Source: an uncultured Thiodictyon sp. | GTDB taxonomy: Bacteria; Pseudomonadota; Gammaproteobacteria; Chromatiales; Chromatiaceae | Assembly (NCBI GenBank): GCA_903837595.1 | Contig: CAILVI010000372.1 | Span: 1 to 64,000 of the forward strand | Reading direction: 5' to 3' | Length of the DNA: 64,000 nucleotides | Shown here: positions 43,847 through 49,848 of the stretch, in pieces | How positions within the stretch are numbered: the first letter of the stretch is position 1 | Layout: each line of letters opens with the position of its first letter | Notes under the pieces: generated by a model | What the model saw: the letters and a program-made list of their open reading frames with translations, nothing else | The model's database searches: none | Told to the model about the DNA's origin: nothing | Made by a program: the position numbers and the translations under genes

Positions 43847-44345
43847 GGGCCAAAGTCTCCGTAAGACGGGCACCGAACCCTTCCAACAGCTCCGCGAACA
43901 CCGGGAGACTGTCGGGCCGTTCGGCGCCGATGTATTTGGCCAGTTCGCGCAGCGTCTCCAGCGCCACCGCCAGGCGGCTGATGGGGGTCGCCACCTTGGC
44001 GGCGCTGGACATCATCTTGGTGTAGCTGTCTGACAGGCGGGCAAGGATCTCCGCGCGCTCGATCGGCCCCAGTTGGGTATTGCCCTTCAGCCCCTCCAAG
44101 GTTGATCGGAACTGCAACACAAACTGTTCCAGCACCATGGACGCGACGGCCAGTTGGCCCTCGCGTGACAGGCTGGCGGCGGTGCGGCAGGCGTCCCAGT
44201 CATCGCCATCCTGGCGGCTGCAGCGCATCCAGGTGCGCGCAGTGCCCTCCGCCACACCGGCGGCGGCAGCGGCATCGGTCAGCGGCAGGCGCTGGTAGAT
44301 GTAGGCGGCACGCACCGCCGCGCGGGTCTCTGGGGGGTAGGCCAT
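43839..44345 (-). CDS. DUF1804 protein, probable small terminase subunit
   Basis: A 168-aa helical protein: MAYPPETRAAVRAAYIYQRL, then the helix-turn-helix PLTDAAAAAGVAEGTARTWM and a long helical body (LAVASMVLEQFVLQFRSTLE, SDSYTKMMSSAAKVATPISR). This pattern is DUF1804, found at this position in Mu-like phages, and the DNA-binding front fits a small terminase. It follows the holin candidates and precedes the packaging genes. Confidence 0.8.
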   Translation of the reverse strand: MAYPPETRAAVRAAYIYQRLPLTDAAAAAGVAEGTARTWMRCSRQDGDDWDACRTAASLSREGQLAVASMVLEQFVLQFRSTLEGLKGNTQLGPIERAEILARLSDSYTKMMSSAAKVATPISRLAVALETLRELAKYIGAERPDSLPVFAELLEGFGARLTETLARA

Positions 44346-44351
44346 GGGGTA

Positions 44352-44606
44352 TCAGATGGGCGGCCAGCGCTTGGCCATCTCCACCACCACGGCAATCCCC
44401 CCGGCGGCCAGGGTGCCCATCAAGGCCCCCGCCCGCCCGCTGGCGCCCACATGCCCATCGAGCCGGGCGTTCACGGCGCCCACCCCGGCCTTGGCCTCCG
44501 CCACGCCCTGCTCGATGCCGGCCAGGGTGCCCTCGATCCGCCCCAGGGCGCGCAGGATCTCGGGGCCGTCCACGTCATAGCCACGGCGGCCGGTGGGGGT
44601 GGTCAT
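44352..44606 (-). CDS. Small membrane protein of the lysis region (holin-like)
   Basis: An 84-aa protein starting in an ATGA overlap: MTTPTGRRGYDVDGPEILRA, a coiled-coil stretch (LGRIEGTLAGIEQGVAEAKA) and one hydrophobic helix near the C-terminus (ALMGTLAAGGIAVVVEMAKR). The layout resembles accessory holins or signal-anchor proteins encoded beside holins. Function inferred from position and topology. Confidence 0.55.
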   Translation of the reverse strand: MTTPTGRRGYDVDGPEILRALGRIEGTLAGIEQGVAEAKAGVGAVNARLDGHVGASGRAGALMGTLAAGGIAVVVEMAKRWPPI

Positions 44607-44824
44607 GCCGCACCATCCTTGGGCTTCCAGAGCCCGGAGAGTTCCGGCCGGGCCTTGGTGCCCCAAATGGCCAGGCCAAAGCCGAGCAGGTCAGCGCCAT
44701 GCCCGGCCAGCACCTCCACCTGGGAGGCGTCGACGGTGGGCCAAATGGTTTGGGCCGCGGTGGTCAGGGCCAGGATCAGCAGGCCCCAGACGGTACGGGA
44801 TTGGAGATAGCCTTTGGGATTCAC
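44603..44824 (-). CDS. Putative holin
   Basis: A 73-aa protein from a GTG start with GGAGG five bases upstream: MNPKGYLQSRTVWGLLILAL, TTAAQTIWPTVDASQVEVLA, GHGADLLGFGLAIWGTKARP. Two hydrophobic segments are separated by a short polar loop, and it is the first gene after the candidate late promoter at 44873-44918. That is the position of lysis genes in Mu-like phages. No endolysin follows, so the role is inferred. Confidence 0.55.
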   Translation of the reverse strand: MNPKGYLQSRTVWGLLILALTTAAQTIWPTVDASQVEVLAGHGADLLGFGLAIWGTKARPELSGLWKPKDGAA

Positions 44825-44872
44825 ACATGCCTCCGGGTCGGATAGACGGACCGGGTGGTCCGCGACACGGAG

Positions 44873-44918
44873 AGTGTGGGGGGAGGGGGCGCAGCGGGGG
44901 ACGGGGAAAGCTTTCCCC
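44873..44918 (-). promoter_or_regulatory. Candidate late promoter upstream of lysis-packaging block
   Basis: The palindrome GGGGAAAGCTTTCCCC at 44903-44918 has CACACT at 44873-44878, 24 bases downstream on the minus strand, exactly as at 37436-37481. On the opposite side, 24 bases away, the plus strand reads TAGGGT (44943-44948), a passable -10 box for the rightward gene at 44996, so the site could be bidirectional. It sits where Mu has Plys. Confidence 0.6.
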
Positions 44919-44995
44919 CGTTCAGTCGGGGGGCTCAGGGCTTAGGGTGCGACCTGCGGCGGCGGGCGTCAAGTCACAGAAGCACGAGGTAGGCG

Positions 44996-45676
44996 ATGAG
45001 CGAACAGCAAGGCGATTTCTGGCAGGACCATAAGCCCGCGGTTGGGTGGCAGACCACGATGACAGACAACGGCGACCAGTCACAGCGCACGGTCACTTTC
45101 ACCTTTCCGGCCCCTGAGCGGCCGGCTACCTTCACCCTCTCGCGGGAGGAAGCCGAGACCCTCGCGAAACAGCTGCGGGCGACCAAAGAAGAACACGATC
45201 AGCGGCAGGCGGATCGAGCGCCGGATGCGTTCATCCTGCACTACCCAGGCTACCCCCGTGGGTACCGACGCGGCTTTTTGCGCCGCGCGGTACGTGCCGT
45301 GCGCGACGCGTGGGGGTGGCCGCGCCGGGTGATTATCGAGATCAATCTAGCCGGGTACGCATTGATCAAAGATAACCCGCAGGCGCTCCACGACGCCCTG
45401 GACGCATTGACCCGGCAAGCCCCGACCGTGTTCACGCAAGGGCTCACGGAGGCAGACGCCAAACGGCTGGGGTTGGTTGAGCCTTATCCCGACTCATTGG
45501 GAGATGCCGAAATACAGGCTCAACAGATGCTTAAGGATCAAAAGCAGCGCGCCAGAAATCAGCGCAATGCCAATCATCCCAATTGGCTTTTTGTGCCAGC
45601 CGTCATCTTTTACAGCGTGTTCGGATCGCTGTTCCTGTGGTGGCTGCTGTCCCTTACCGGCCTGGTCAAGTTTTAG
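44996..45676 (+). CDS. Rightward orphan gene in the late region: basic protein with C-terminal membrane anchor
   Basis: A 226-aa product, the only plus-strand gene within the late half. The N-terminal domain is polar (TVTFTFPAPERPATFTLSRE). A basic middle follows (GYPRGYRRGFLRRAVRAVRD), then acidic/Gln-rich DNA, and a C-terminal hairpin of hydrophobic residues (NWLFVPAVIFYSVFGSLFLW, WLLSLTGLVKF). Opposite orientation and lower G+C suggest a lysogeny-expressed cargo gene, for example superinfection exclusion. Its last 183 bases lie antisense to the next gene, which also ends in a membrane helix. Family unknown. Confidence 0.6.
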   Translation: MSEQQGDFWQDHKPAVGWQTTMTDNGDQSQRTVTFTFPAPERPATFTLSREEAETLAKQLRATKEEHDQRQADRAPDAFILHYPGYPRGYRRGFLRRAVRAVRDAWGWPRRVIIEINLAGYALIKDNPQALHDALDALTRQAPTVFTQGLTEADAKRLGLVEPYPDSLGDAEIQAQQMLKDQKQRARNQRNANHPNWLFVPAVIFYSVFGSLFLWWLLSLTGLVKF

Positions 45677-45892
45677 CCGCAACGCTTCGGCGAAGTCCAG
45701 ACCGTTGGCCGTGGTGCGCTGCCACACCAGGGCCAGGATGTCGCCCTTCGAGCCTTCCATGTTGGAGCGGCGGCAGTCGCCATGGCCGTAACCCTTCTCG
45801 ATCAGGTAGGCCGCAGCCGGCCAGTCGTCCTGGCTGGGCCGGCCAGTGGTGAGGACGCGTAAGAGTTGGGCGTCGCGGGTTTCGTCGGTCAT
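45494..45892 (-). CDS. Phage protein with C-terminal membrane helix
   Basis: A 132-aa protein starting MTDETRDAQLLRVLTTGRPS in an ATGA overlap with the gene upstream, which strongly supports translation. The front is soluble (AAAYLIEKGYGHGDCRRSNM, GDILALVWQRTTANGLDFAE). The end is a membrane helix (KPIGMIGIALISGALLLILK). It converges with, and overlaps by 183 bases, the plus-strand gene at 44996. The topology would also suit a lysis or exclusion function. Confidence 0.6.
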   Translation of the reverse strand: MTDETRDAQLLRVLTTGRPSQDDWPAAAYLIEKGYGHGDCRRSNMEGSKGDILALVWQRTTANGLDFAEALRLKLDQAGKGQQPPQEQRSEHAVKDDGWHKKPIGMIGIALISGALLLILKHLLSLYFGISQ

Positions 45893-46401
45893 GGCTTGAT
45901 CCCCCATCGTGCTCTCCACTCTGCGATTTTTTTCTTTCGCTCTGCCTTCACCAGCGGACTGACCTCGGCCCGAATCGCCTGTTGCTCGTTCGCCAGTGCG
46001 GCAAAGCGCGCGGCATCTTCCACGCGCTTCTCGCGTCGGCAGGCCAATGCCATCTTGTCGTAGATCTGCATCAAGTGAGTGGCCTTGGACGCGCGTCGGC
46101 CGTTGGGCGTCGCGTGGGCCAAAGACCTGTTGACCGTGGGCTCCACCGCCTCGACCAGTCCGCGGAACTCCCGCATGGACTCATCAAAGCGCCCGGCCTG
46201 CTGGAGATAGAGCGCCAGCCGCACGGACGAGGGCTCACCCCGACGGGCGTTCACCTTGCGCAAACAGGTGATTGCGCGGTCCCAATCCTTGGCCTTCTTG
46301 GCGGCCGTTGCCTCGCGGTCGAGCGCGGCGGCGACCGCGTCATATTTGTAGATCGCTGACAGAAACAGGTCTCTGAGCCGGTGGAAGAAGGCGACAAGCA
46401 T
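45889..46401 (-). CDS. TPR-like helical phage protein
   Basis: A 170-aa protein with AGGAGA before its ATG: MLVAFFHRLRDLFLSAIYKY, then tetratricopeptide-like helices (AKDWDRAITCLRKVNARRGE, VRLALYLQQAGRFDESMREF) and a basic end (LVKAERKKKIAEWRARWGIK). TPR proteins mediate protein contacts. It is the first gene leftward of the repressor, beyond a strong palindrome, so it may be lysogenic or first in the leftward operon. Longer starts to 46509 run through the palindrome and are rejected. Confidence 0.65.
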   Translation of the reverse strand: MLVAFFHRLRDLFLSAIYKYDAVAAALDREATAAKKAKDWDRAITCLRKVNARRGEPSSVRLALYLQQAGRFDESMREFRGLVEAVEPTVNRSLAHATPNGRRASKATHLMQIYDKMALACRREKRVEDAARFAALANEQQAIRAEVSPLVKAERKKKIAEWRARWGIKP

Positions 46402-46420
46402 GGTCTCTCCTGCTGTGCGG

Positions 46421-46488
46421 CGCGCGGGGAATAACCCCGCGCGGCTTGGTACCATGCGCAGCGCGCTGCGCATGGTACCAATTTTTTT
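46421..46488. terminator. Double hairpin: 36-bp perfect palindrome with T-tract
   Basis: At 46446-46481 lies a perfect palindrome with 18-bp arms (TTGGTACCATGCGCAGCG and its complement), followed on the plus strand by seven T residues. Next to it, 46421-46443 forms CGCGCGGGG-AATAA-CCCCGCGCG. On the plus strand the pair looks like an intrinsic terminator. On the minus strand it lies between the repressor stop and the TPR gene and would separate those units. Confidence 0.6.
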
Positions 46489-46505
46489 AAGGTAATCGGC
46501 GGGTG

Positions 46506-46970
46506 TCACGCGCGACGCTGTTCGTCCATCTGCTCAAGCCTCCGCTCTAGTTCCGCGAGCCGTTGAGCCGCCTCAGCGCGGGATAGGCATTCGGAGAGCA
46601 CCGCGTCTTGCGCCTCGGGTGACAGGGCCGCGACCACGCCCAACAGCGCGGCCACCCGTGGCTGACGGCCAGCCATTTGCGCCGGGTCGTCGGGTAGCTG
46701 GGTCGCGGTTACAGGCACGTCGTCATGGATTGGCCGCCGCGCCCCCGCATCCGGCGCTGCGACGCCTGTCGTCAACCAATCGAGACTCACCATTCGGGAG
46801 CCAGCGAGAGGGATCACCCGATCCCAGGGTATCTTTCCGCGCTTCTTCCGCTGGGCAAAGTCGCCCGTGGATAGTCCAAGCATCCGCGCCAGTGCTGCAT
46901 CGGTCCCTGCACCAGTGGCGTCCGCAAGCCTGCCCATCACCGCCTCCCATTCGGGCGCCCCGTCACTCAT
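46506..46970 (-). CDS. Phage repressor (CI-type helix-turn-helix)
   Basis: A 154-aa regulator from the ATG at 46970: MSDGAPEWEAVMGRLADATG. A Bac_CI_repr-type DNA-binding domain follows (ALARMLGLSTGDFAQRKKRG, KIPWDRVIPLAGSRMVSLDW), then a linker and a helical C-terminal half (ECLSRAEAAQRLAELERRLE) likely for oligomerisation. There is no peptidase motif. It is divergent from the Ner-like gene, the classical lysis-lysogeny switch. A longer reading to 47021 would cross the operator region and is less likely. Confidence 0.8.
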   Translation of the reverse strand: MSDGAPEWEAVMGRLADATGAGTDAALARMLGLSTGDFAQRKKRGKIPWDRVIPLAGSRMVSLDWLTTGVAAPDAGARRPIHDDVPVTATQLPDDPAQMAGRQPRVAALLGVVAALSPEAQDAVLSECLSRAEAAQRLAELERRLEQMDEQRRA

Positions 46971-46988
46971 AAATCGTATGTCACCCTC

Positions 46989-47050
46989 TTGCGCGCTCCC
47001 GTTTCGTGAGTCACAATGCATTCATCGTAACCAACACCTGTTGGCCAACA
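46989..47050. promoter_or_regulatory. Repressor/early operator-promoter region
   Basis: The 101-base divergent gap holds CCAACA-CC-TGTTGG-CCAACA (47031-47050), two overlapping inverted repeats, of which TGTTGGCCAACA is a perfect 12-bp palindrome. A candidate rightward promoter is TTGCGC (46989-46994) and CACAAT (47012-47017), 17 bases apart. Repressor and Ner-like proteins probably bind here. Confidence 0.5.
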
Positions 47051-47071
47051 AATCAGAGGATACCGCAACCG

Positions 47072-47341
47072 ATGTCAGACGACGCCTACCGCGATGCAAC
47101 CGGGTCGCCAGCCCAGCGGGTGCTCGATGCCCTGCACGAGCGCGGCACCACGGTGTACGCCTGGGCCAAGGCGAACCGCTACGAGGTCGAGACGGTGTAC
47201 CGCACGATCCACCGCTGGGCCGGGCGGACCGACCGCGCGCCGCAAGGCGTGCTCGCACACGAAATCATGCGCAAGCTCAGGCGAACCCTGGGCACGCGTG
47301 TCCTGCCGACCCCGCTGCCAGTGCAGCGCAAGGCGGCTTAA
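47072..47341 (+). CDS. Ner-like DNA-binding regulator
   Basis: An 89-aa basic protein: GSPAQRVLDALHERGTTVYA, the helix-turn-helix WAKANRYEVETVYRTIHRWA, and a tail with HEIMRKLRRTLGTRVL. Its place as the first rightward gene, facing the repressor, matches Ner, which dampens both promoters in Mu. It more closely resembles the Ner substitutes of BcepMu/B3-type phages than Mu Ner. The ATG at 47072 follows AGAGGA. Confidence 0.75.
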   Translation: MSDDAYRDATGSPAQRVLDALHERGTTVYAWAKANRYEVETVYRTIHRWAGRTDRAPQGVLAHEIMRKLRRTLGTRVLPTPLPVQRKAA

Positions 47342-47359
47342 CCGAGGGGAGACGAGACG

Positions 47360-47461
47360 ATGGGTTTTGATTCCTTTCTTTTGCTGTTGACGGCCGTCTC
47401 TGTGATGGCGCCTGACCTGTTGGCGTGGCTGGCCGGTGAGTGGCAGGGGGGTGCGCAATGA
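47360..47461 (+). CDS. 33-aa hydrophobic early protein
   Basis: A small frame, MGFDSFLLLLTAVSVMAPDL followed by LAWLAGEWQGGAQ, with GGGGAGACGAG upstream and an ATGA overlap with the next gene. One hydrophobic helix. The coupling suggests it is translated. No family known. Confidence 0.5.
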   Translation: MGFDSFLLLLTAVSVMAPDLLAWLAGEWQGGAQ

Positions 47462-47706
47462 GTGCGATGACCCTGGGACGCAATAGCTTTTGGTGGTTCG
47501 ACCTGCCGCGTGCCGAGCGCACGCCGGACCCGCGGGCGAAGAGTGCCCGACCGACGGGCGGTTGGCCGCTGGGCGTGACGGTGGAGAGCGCCTCGGCGCG
47601 GTACCTGATGGACAACGGCAGCGGGTTGCTGGTGCGGCCCACGCTGACCATGGCGATGGACCAGACCACGCGCCGCGTCTTGGCCGCCCGGCTGGGGGGT
47701 GCGTGA
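47458..47706 (+). CDS. Early phage protein, unknown
   Basis: An 82-aa product, MSAMTLGRNSFWWFDLPRAE, then GWPLGVTVESASARYLMDNG and TLTMAMDQTTRRVLAARLGG. Coupled by overlapping start and stop codons on both sides. I recognise no family. Confidence 0.55.
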   Translation: MSAMTLGRNSFWWFDLPRAERTPDPRAKSARPTGGWPLGVTVESASARYLMDNGSGLLVRPTLTMAMDQTTRRVLAARLGGA

Positions 47707-47966
47707 TGGGCTCACAGGCAAAGGGGCGGTGCATCAAGCCGCAGGCCAAGCCGGCCGGTGCGCGCTTTGTGCTGGTGATCGAGGACCATCCCCTGCCGAC
47801 CGACCTCCCGGGCATCGGGAACGTGAGCATCAGCCTGGAGGACGGCCAGGACATGCTGCGGGCGCGGACCCCGGCGGCGTTCCTGATAAAGCGGCTGAGT
47901 GACTGGCTGGACGATCAGCAACAGATGGCGGCCCATCTGAACGACCAGTTGAAGGCACTGTCATGA
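47706..47966 (+). CDS. Early phage protein, unknown
   Basis: An 86-aa product: MGSQAKGRCIKPQAKPAGAR, FVLVIEDHPLPTDLPGIGNV, SISLEDGQDMLRARTPAAFL, ending in a helical QQQMAAHLNDQLKALS. The start shares a base with the previous stop. The FVLVIEDHP segment looks like a small beta strand domain, but no family is recognised. Confidence 0.55.
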   Translation: MGSQAKGRCIKPQAKPAGARFVLVIEDHPLPTDLPGIGNVSISLEDGQDMLRARTPAAFLIKRLSDWLDDQQQMAAHLNDQLKALS

Positions 47967-48439
47967 GCGCCCCGGCAGTGAGTGGCCCGATGATCACCGC
48001 GAACGACTACATCGGGCTGATCGCGGCCATCTGTGCCGCGGGGCCGGTGGCCCATCAACAGGTGCGGGTGGGGGCGGACATGGCCATCGTGGCCAGTGGG
48101 CGGCCCCAAGCCCGGGACCTTGGCGCCTCCTGGGGCTCCGCTGTGTCCTGGCTGCGCGGGTCCGGGCGTCTGGTCGACGATGGGGTGACCTGGCATTACG
48201 TGGGCACTGGCATCGATACCGGAGAGTGGCCGCGGTGGCTGGGGGGCTATCGGTCCCCCGTGCGCATTGAATGGGACTGGCTCAAGCTGCCGTTCTGCGG
48301 ACTGATCGGCGGAGTGAACCCAGACGATTGCCTGCTCACTGAACTGGTGAGCGGCATGGCGAGCCTGGTGCAGTTGCAGCGGAAGCTGCAACGGGCCTTG
48401 GCGGTGGCGGTGAAGGTACAACAGGGGGATGAGGCATGA
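47963..48439 (+). CDS. Early phage protein, unknown
   Basis: A 158-aa product: a helical front (YIGLIAAICAAGPVAHQQVR), a middle with SGRPQARDLGASWGSAVSWL and WPRWLGGYRSPVRIEWDWLK, and a helical end (SLVQLQRKLQRALAVAVKVQ). ATGA overlaps bind it to its neighbours. No function can be assigned. Confidence 0.55.
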   Translation: MSAPAVSGPMITANDYIGLIAAICAAGPVAHQQVRVGADMAIVASGRPQARDLGASWGSAVSWLRGSGRLVDDGVTWHYVGTGIDTGEWPRWLGGYRSPVRIEWDWLKLPFCGLIGGVNPDDCLLTELVSGMASLVQLQRKLQRALAVAVKVQQGDEA

Positions 48440-49215
48440 GCAAGGCAACTCGGCGGATGGTATGGGCGCACCTGGGGGATCACGGGGTCTCGCCCGCTGA
48501 GCCCCCGGCGGCGAATGAGGGGCTGATGGACCTGGGGGCGGAGTATTTCGAGGCGGAGCAGCCGCACCCGGATAGCGTGGTGATGGCGCATCACATGCTC
48601 GGGTTCCTGGATGGGTTCTGCGCGGGGCATGGGGTGCAGATCCGGGAACTGGCGGATGCGTTGGAGGAGGCGCTGTGGCAGGAGCGGTTGCGGGTGGAGG
48701 ATGGGCGCGGGGGCACGCTCTATGGGCTCACCGTGGTGCCGGGGGTGCGTCGCGGCCTGGGGGCCGCTCCTACGGCGGCGGCGGCGGGGCTCAAGGAGGA
48801 GGTGGTCAGCCGCTATGCGGGGCTGGCGGCGCTGTGCGATGCGTGGTCGGCGCAGGTGGCGGAGCCGCTGCGCACGGTGCTGGAGGTGCAGTCCGCCCAG
48901 CTGCGGTGCGGCCTGAACACGCTGCTGAAGGCGTTCCAGCAGTCGGTACCGGGGGCGCAGTCCAGTCTGGTGGATGACCTGGCGGTGTGTTACGGCAACC
49001 TGGCCCATCTGCACATGACGGCGGCGCGCCAGGCCAGGCGCACCGGGACGCTGGGGGCGACGGTGCACGCCGAGCAGGTGCGGGTGTTGTTGGATATGTG
49101 GGAGGTGGTGGAGGCGACGCTCACGGGCTGTGCCGAGGAGCCGTCGCGGGCGGGGGCCGCTCCGACGGGGTGCGGGGCATGCTCCTGCGGGCGGCACGCC
49201 GCCGGGGGTGCCTGA
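48436..49215 (+). CDS. Early phage protein, unknown, with repeat-derived insert
   Basis: A 259-aa helical protein: HPDSVVMAHHMLGFLDGFCA, HGVQIRELADALEEALWQER, then VVPGVRRGLGAAPTAAAAGL, encoded partly by the 30-bp dispersed repeat at 48748-48777, then ALCDAWSAQVAEPLRTVLEV and QVRVLLDMWEVVEATLTGCA. The C-terminal 25 residues (AGAAPTGCGACSCGRHAAGG) are low-complexity and may stem from another repeat. The helical core is plausible, the family unknown. Confidence 0.55.
   Translation: MSKATRRMVWAHLGDHGVSPAEPPAANEGLMDLGAEYFEAEQPHPDSVVMAHHMLGFLDGFCAGHGVQIRELADALEEALWQERLRVEDGRGGTLYGLTVVPGVRRGLGAAPTAAAAGLKEEVVSRYAGLAALCDAWSAQVAEPLRTVLEVQSAQLRCGLNTLLKAFQQSVPGAQSSLVDDLAVCYGNLAHLHMTAARQARRTGTLGATVHAEQVRVLLDMWEVVEATLTGCAEEPSRAGAAPTGCGACSCGRHAAGGA
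48748..48777. repeat. 30-bp dispersed repeat, prophage copy
   Basis: Identical over 30 bases to 79-108 in lnt. It lies in frame within an early gene. Because the same repeat occurs in host and phage DNA, it either entered the phage while resident in this lineage or is spread by both. Confidence 0.7.
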
Positions 49216-49679
49216 TGTTCATGGAAGCGCCGAAACCCCAGCCGGTGCATTCGCCGGCAGAACTCGCGCTGGTGCGGGTGATCCCGCCGGGGGTCTGTGG
49301 GCAGACCGCGGACCGGCACCGGCGGGCGCCGACGCTCAAGCCGGGATCGGACGTGCCGGCGCAACGGGCGCGGCGGGCGCGTGAGGTGGGCGTGTTCACC
49401 GAGAAGCTGCTGGCCTTTGTGCGCCAGGCCGGGCGGCCGGTGACCTATGCGGAGGTGAAGCTGGCCATGGGCCGGGAGGTCGGCGAGCCGCTGGCACACC
49501 TGACCGAGCAGGAGGTGTTGCAGACGCGGCGGGTCCGCGAGGCACGCACCAGCCGCACGCATCTGGAGTGGTTGCCGGCCGACGCGGTGTGGCCGGCGGT
49601 GGCCGCGGGGTTGGTGTTGGTGCAGACGGAGGCGGTGCCGGGAAGACTGTCAAAGAGGGCAGCGTCATGCGGTGCGTAA
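49215..49679 (+). CDS. Early phage protein, unknown
   Basis: A 154-aa product from the ATG sharing a base with the previous stop: MFMEAPKPQPVHSPAELALV, a basic middle (LKPGSDVPAQRARRAREVGV), and a winged-helix-like part (FTEKLLAFVRQAGRPVTYAE, VKLAMGREVGEPLAHLTEQE). The latter suggests DNA binding, but I cannot name a family. Confidence 0.55.
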   Translation: MFMEAPKPQPVHSPAELALVRVIPPGVCGQTADRHRRAPTLKPGSDVPAQRARRAREVGVFTEKLLAFVRQAGRPVTYAEVKLAMGREVGEPLAHLTEQEVLQTRRVREARTSRTHLEWLPADAVWPAVAAGLVLVQTEAVPGRLSKRAASCGA

Positions 49680-49848
49680 TCATCTTTGAGGATATCGAGG
49701 GCGCCCCGAGGATGCACCGGACGTGGCGGTACGGGTGAAGTTCACCCGGGCCGTGGCGGAGGCCGATCGGACGCACGCGGAACTGATGGCCATCGGGGTG
49801 ATGGAGATGCTGGAAGTAATGGAGCGACGCAATGAGCAAATCAACTGA
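49667..49848 (+). pseudogene. Small early gene with a one-base frameshift
   Basis: The frame from ATG 49667 reads MRCVIIFEDIEGAP and then runs into a stop after RMHRTWRYG. Shifting at the C-run near 49718 gives EDAPDVAVRVKFTRAVAEAD and RTHAELMAIGVMEMLEVMER, ending in an overlap with the next gene (which starts at 49832). One missing C in CCCC explains it. The whole would be a 60-aa protein. It could be a mutation, a base-calling error in a homopolymer, or recoding. Confidence 0.65.
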
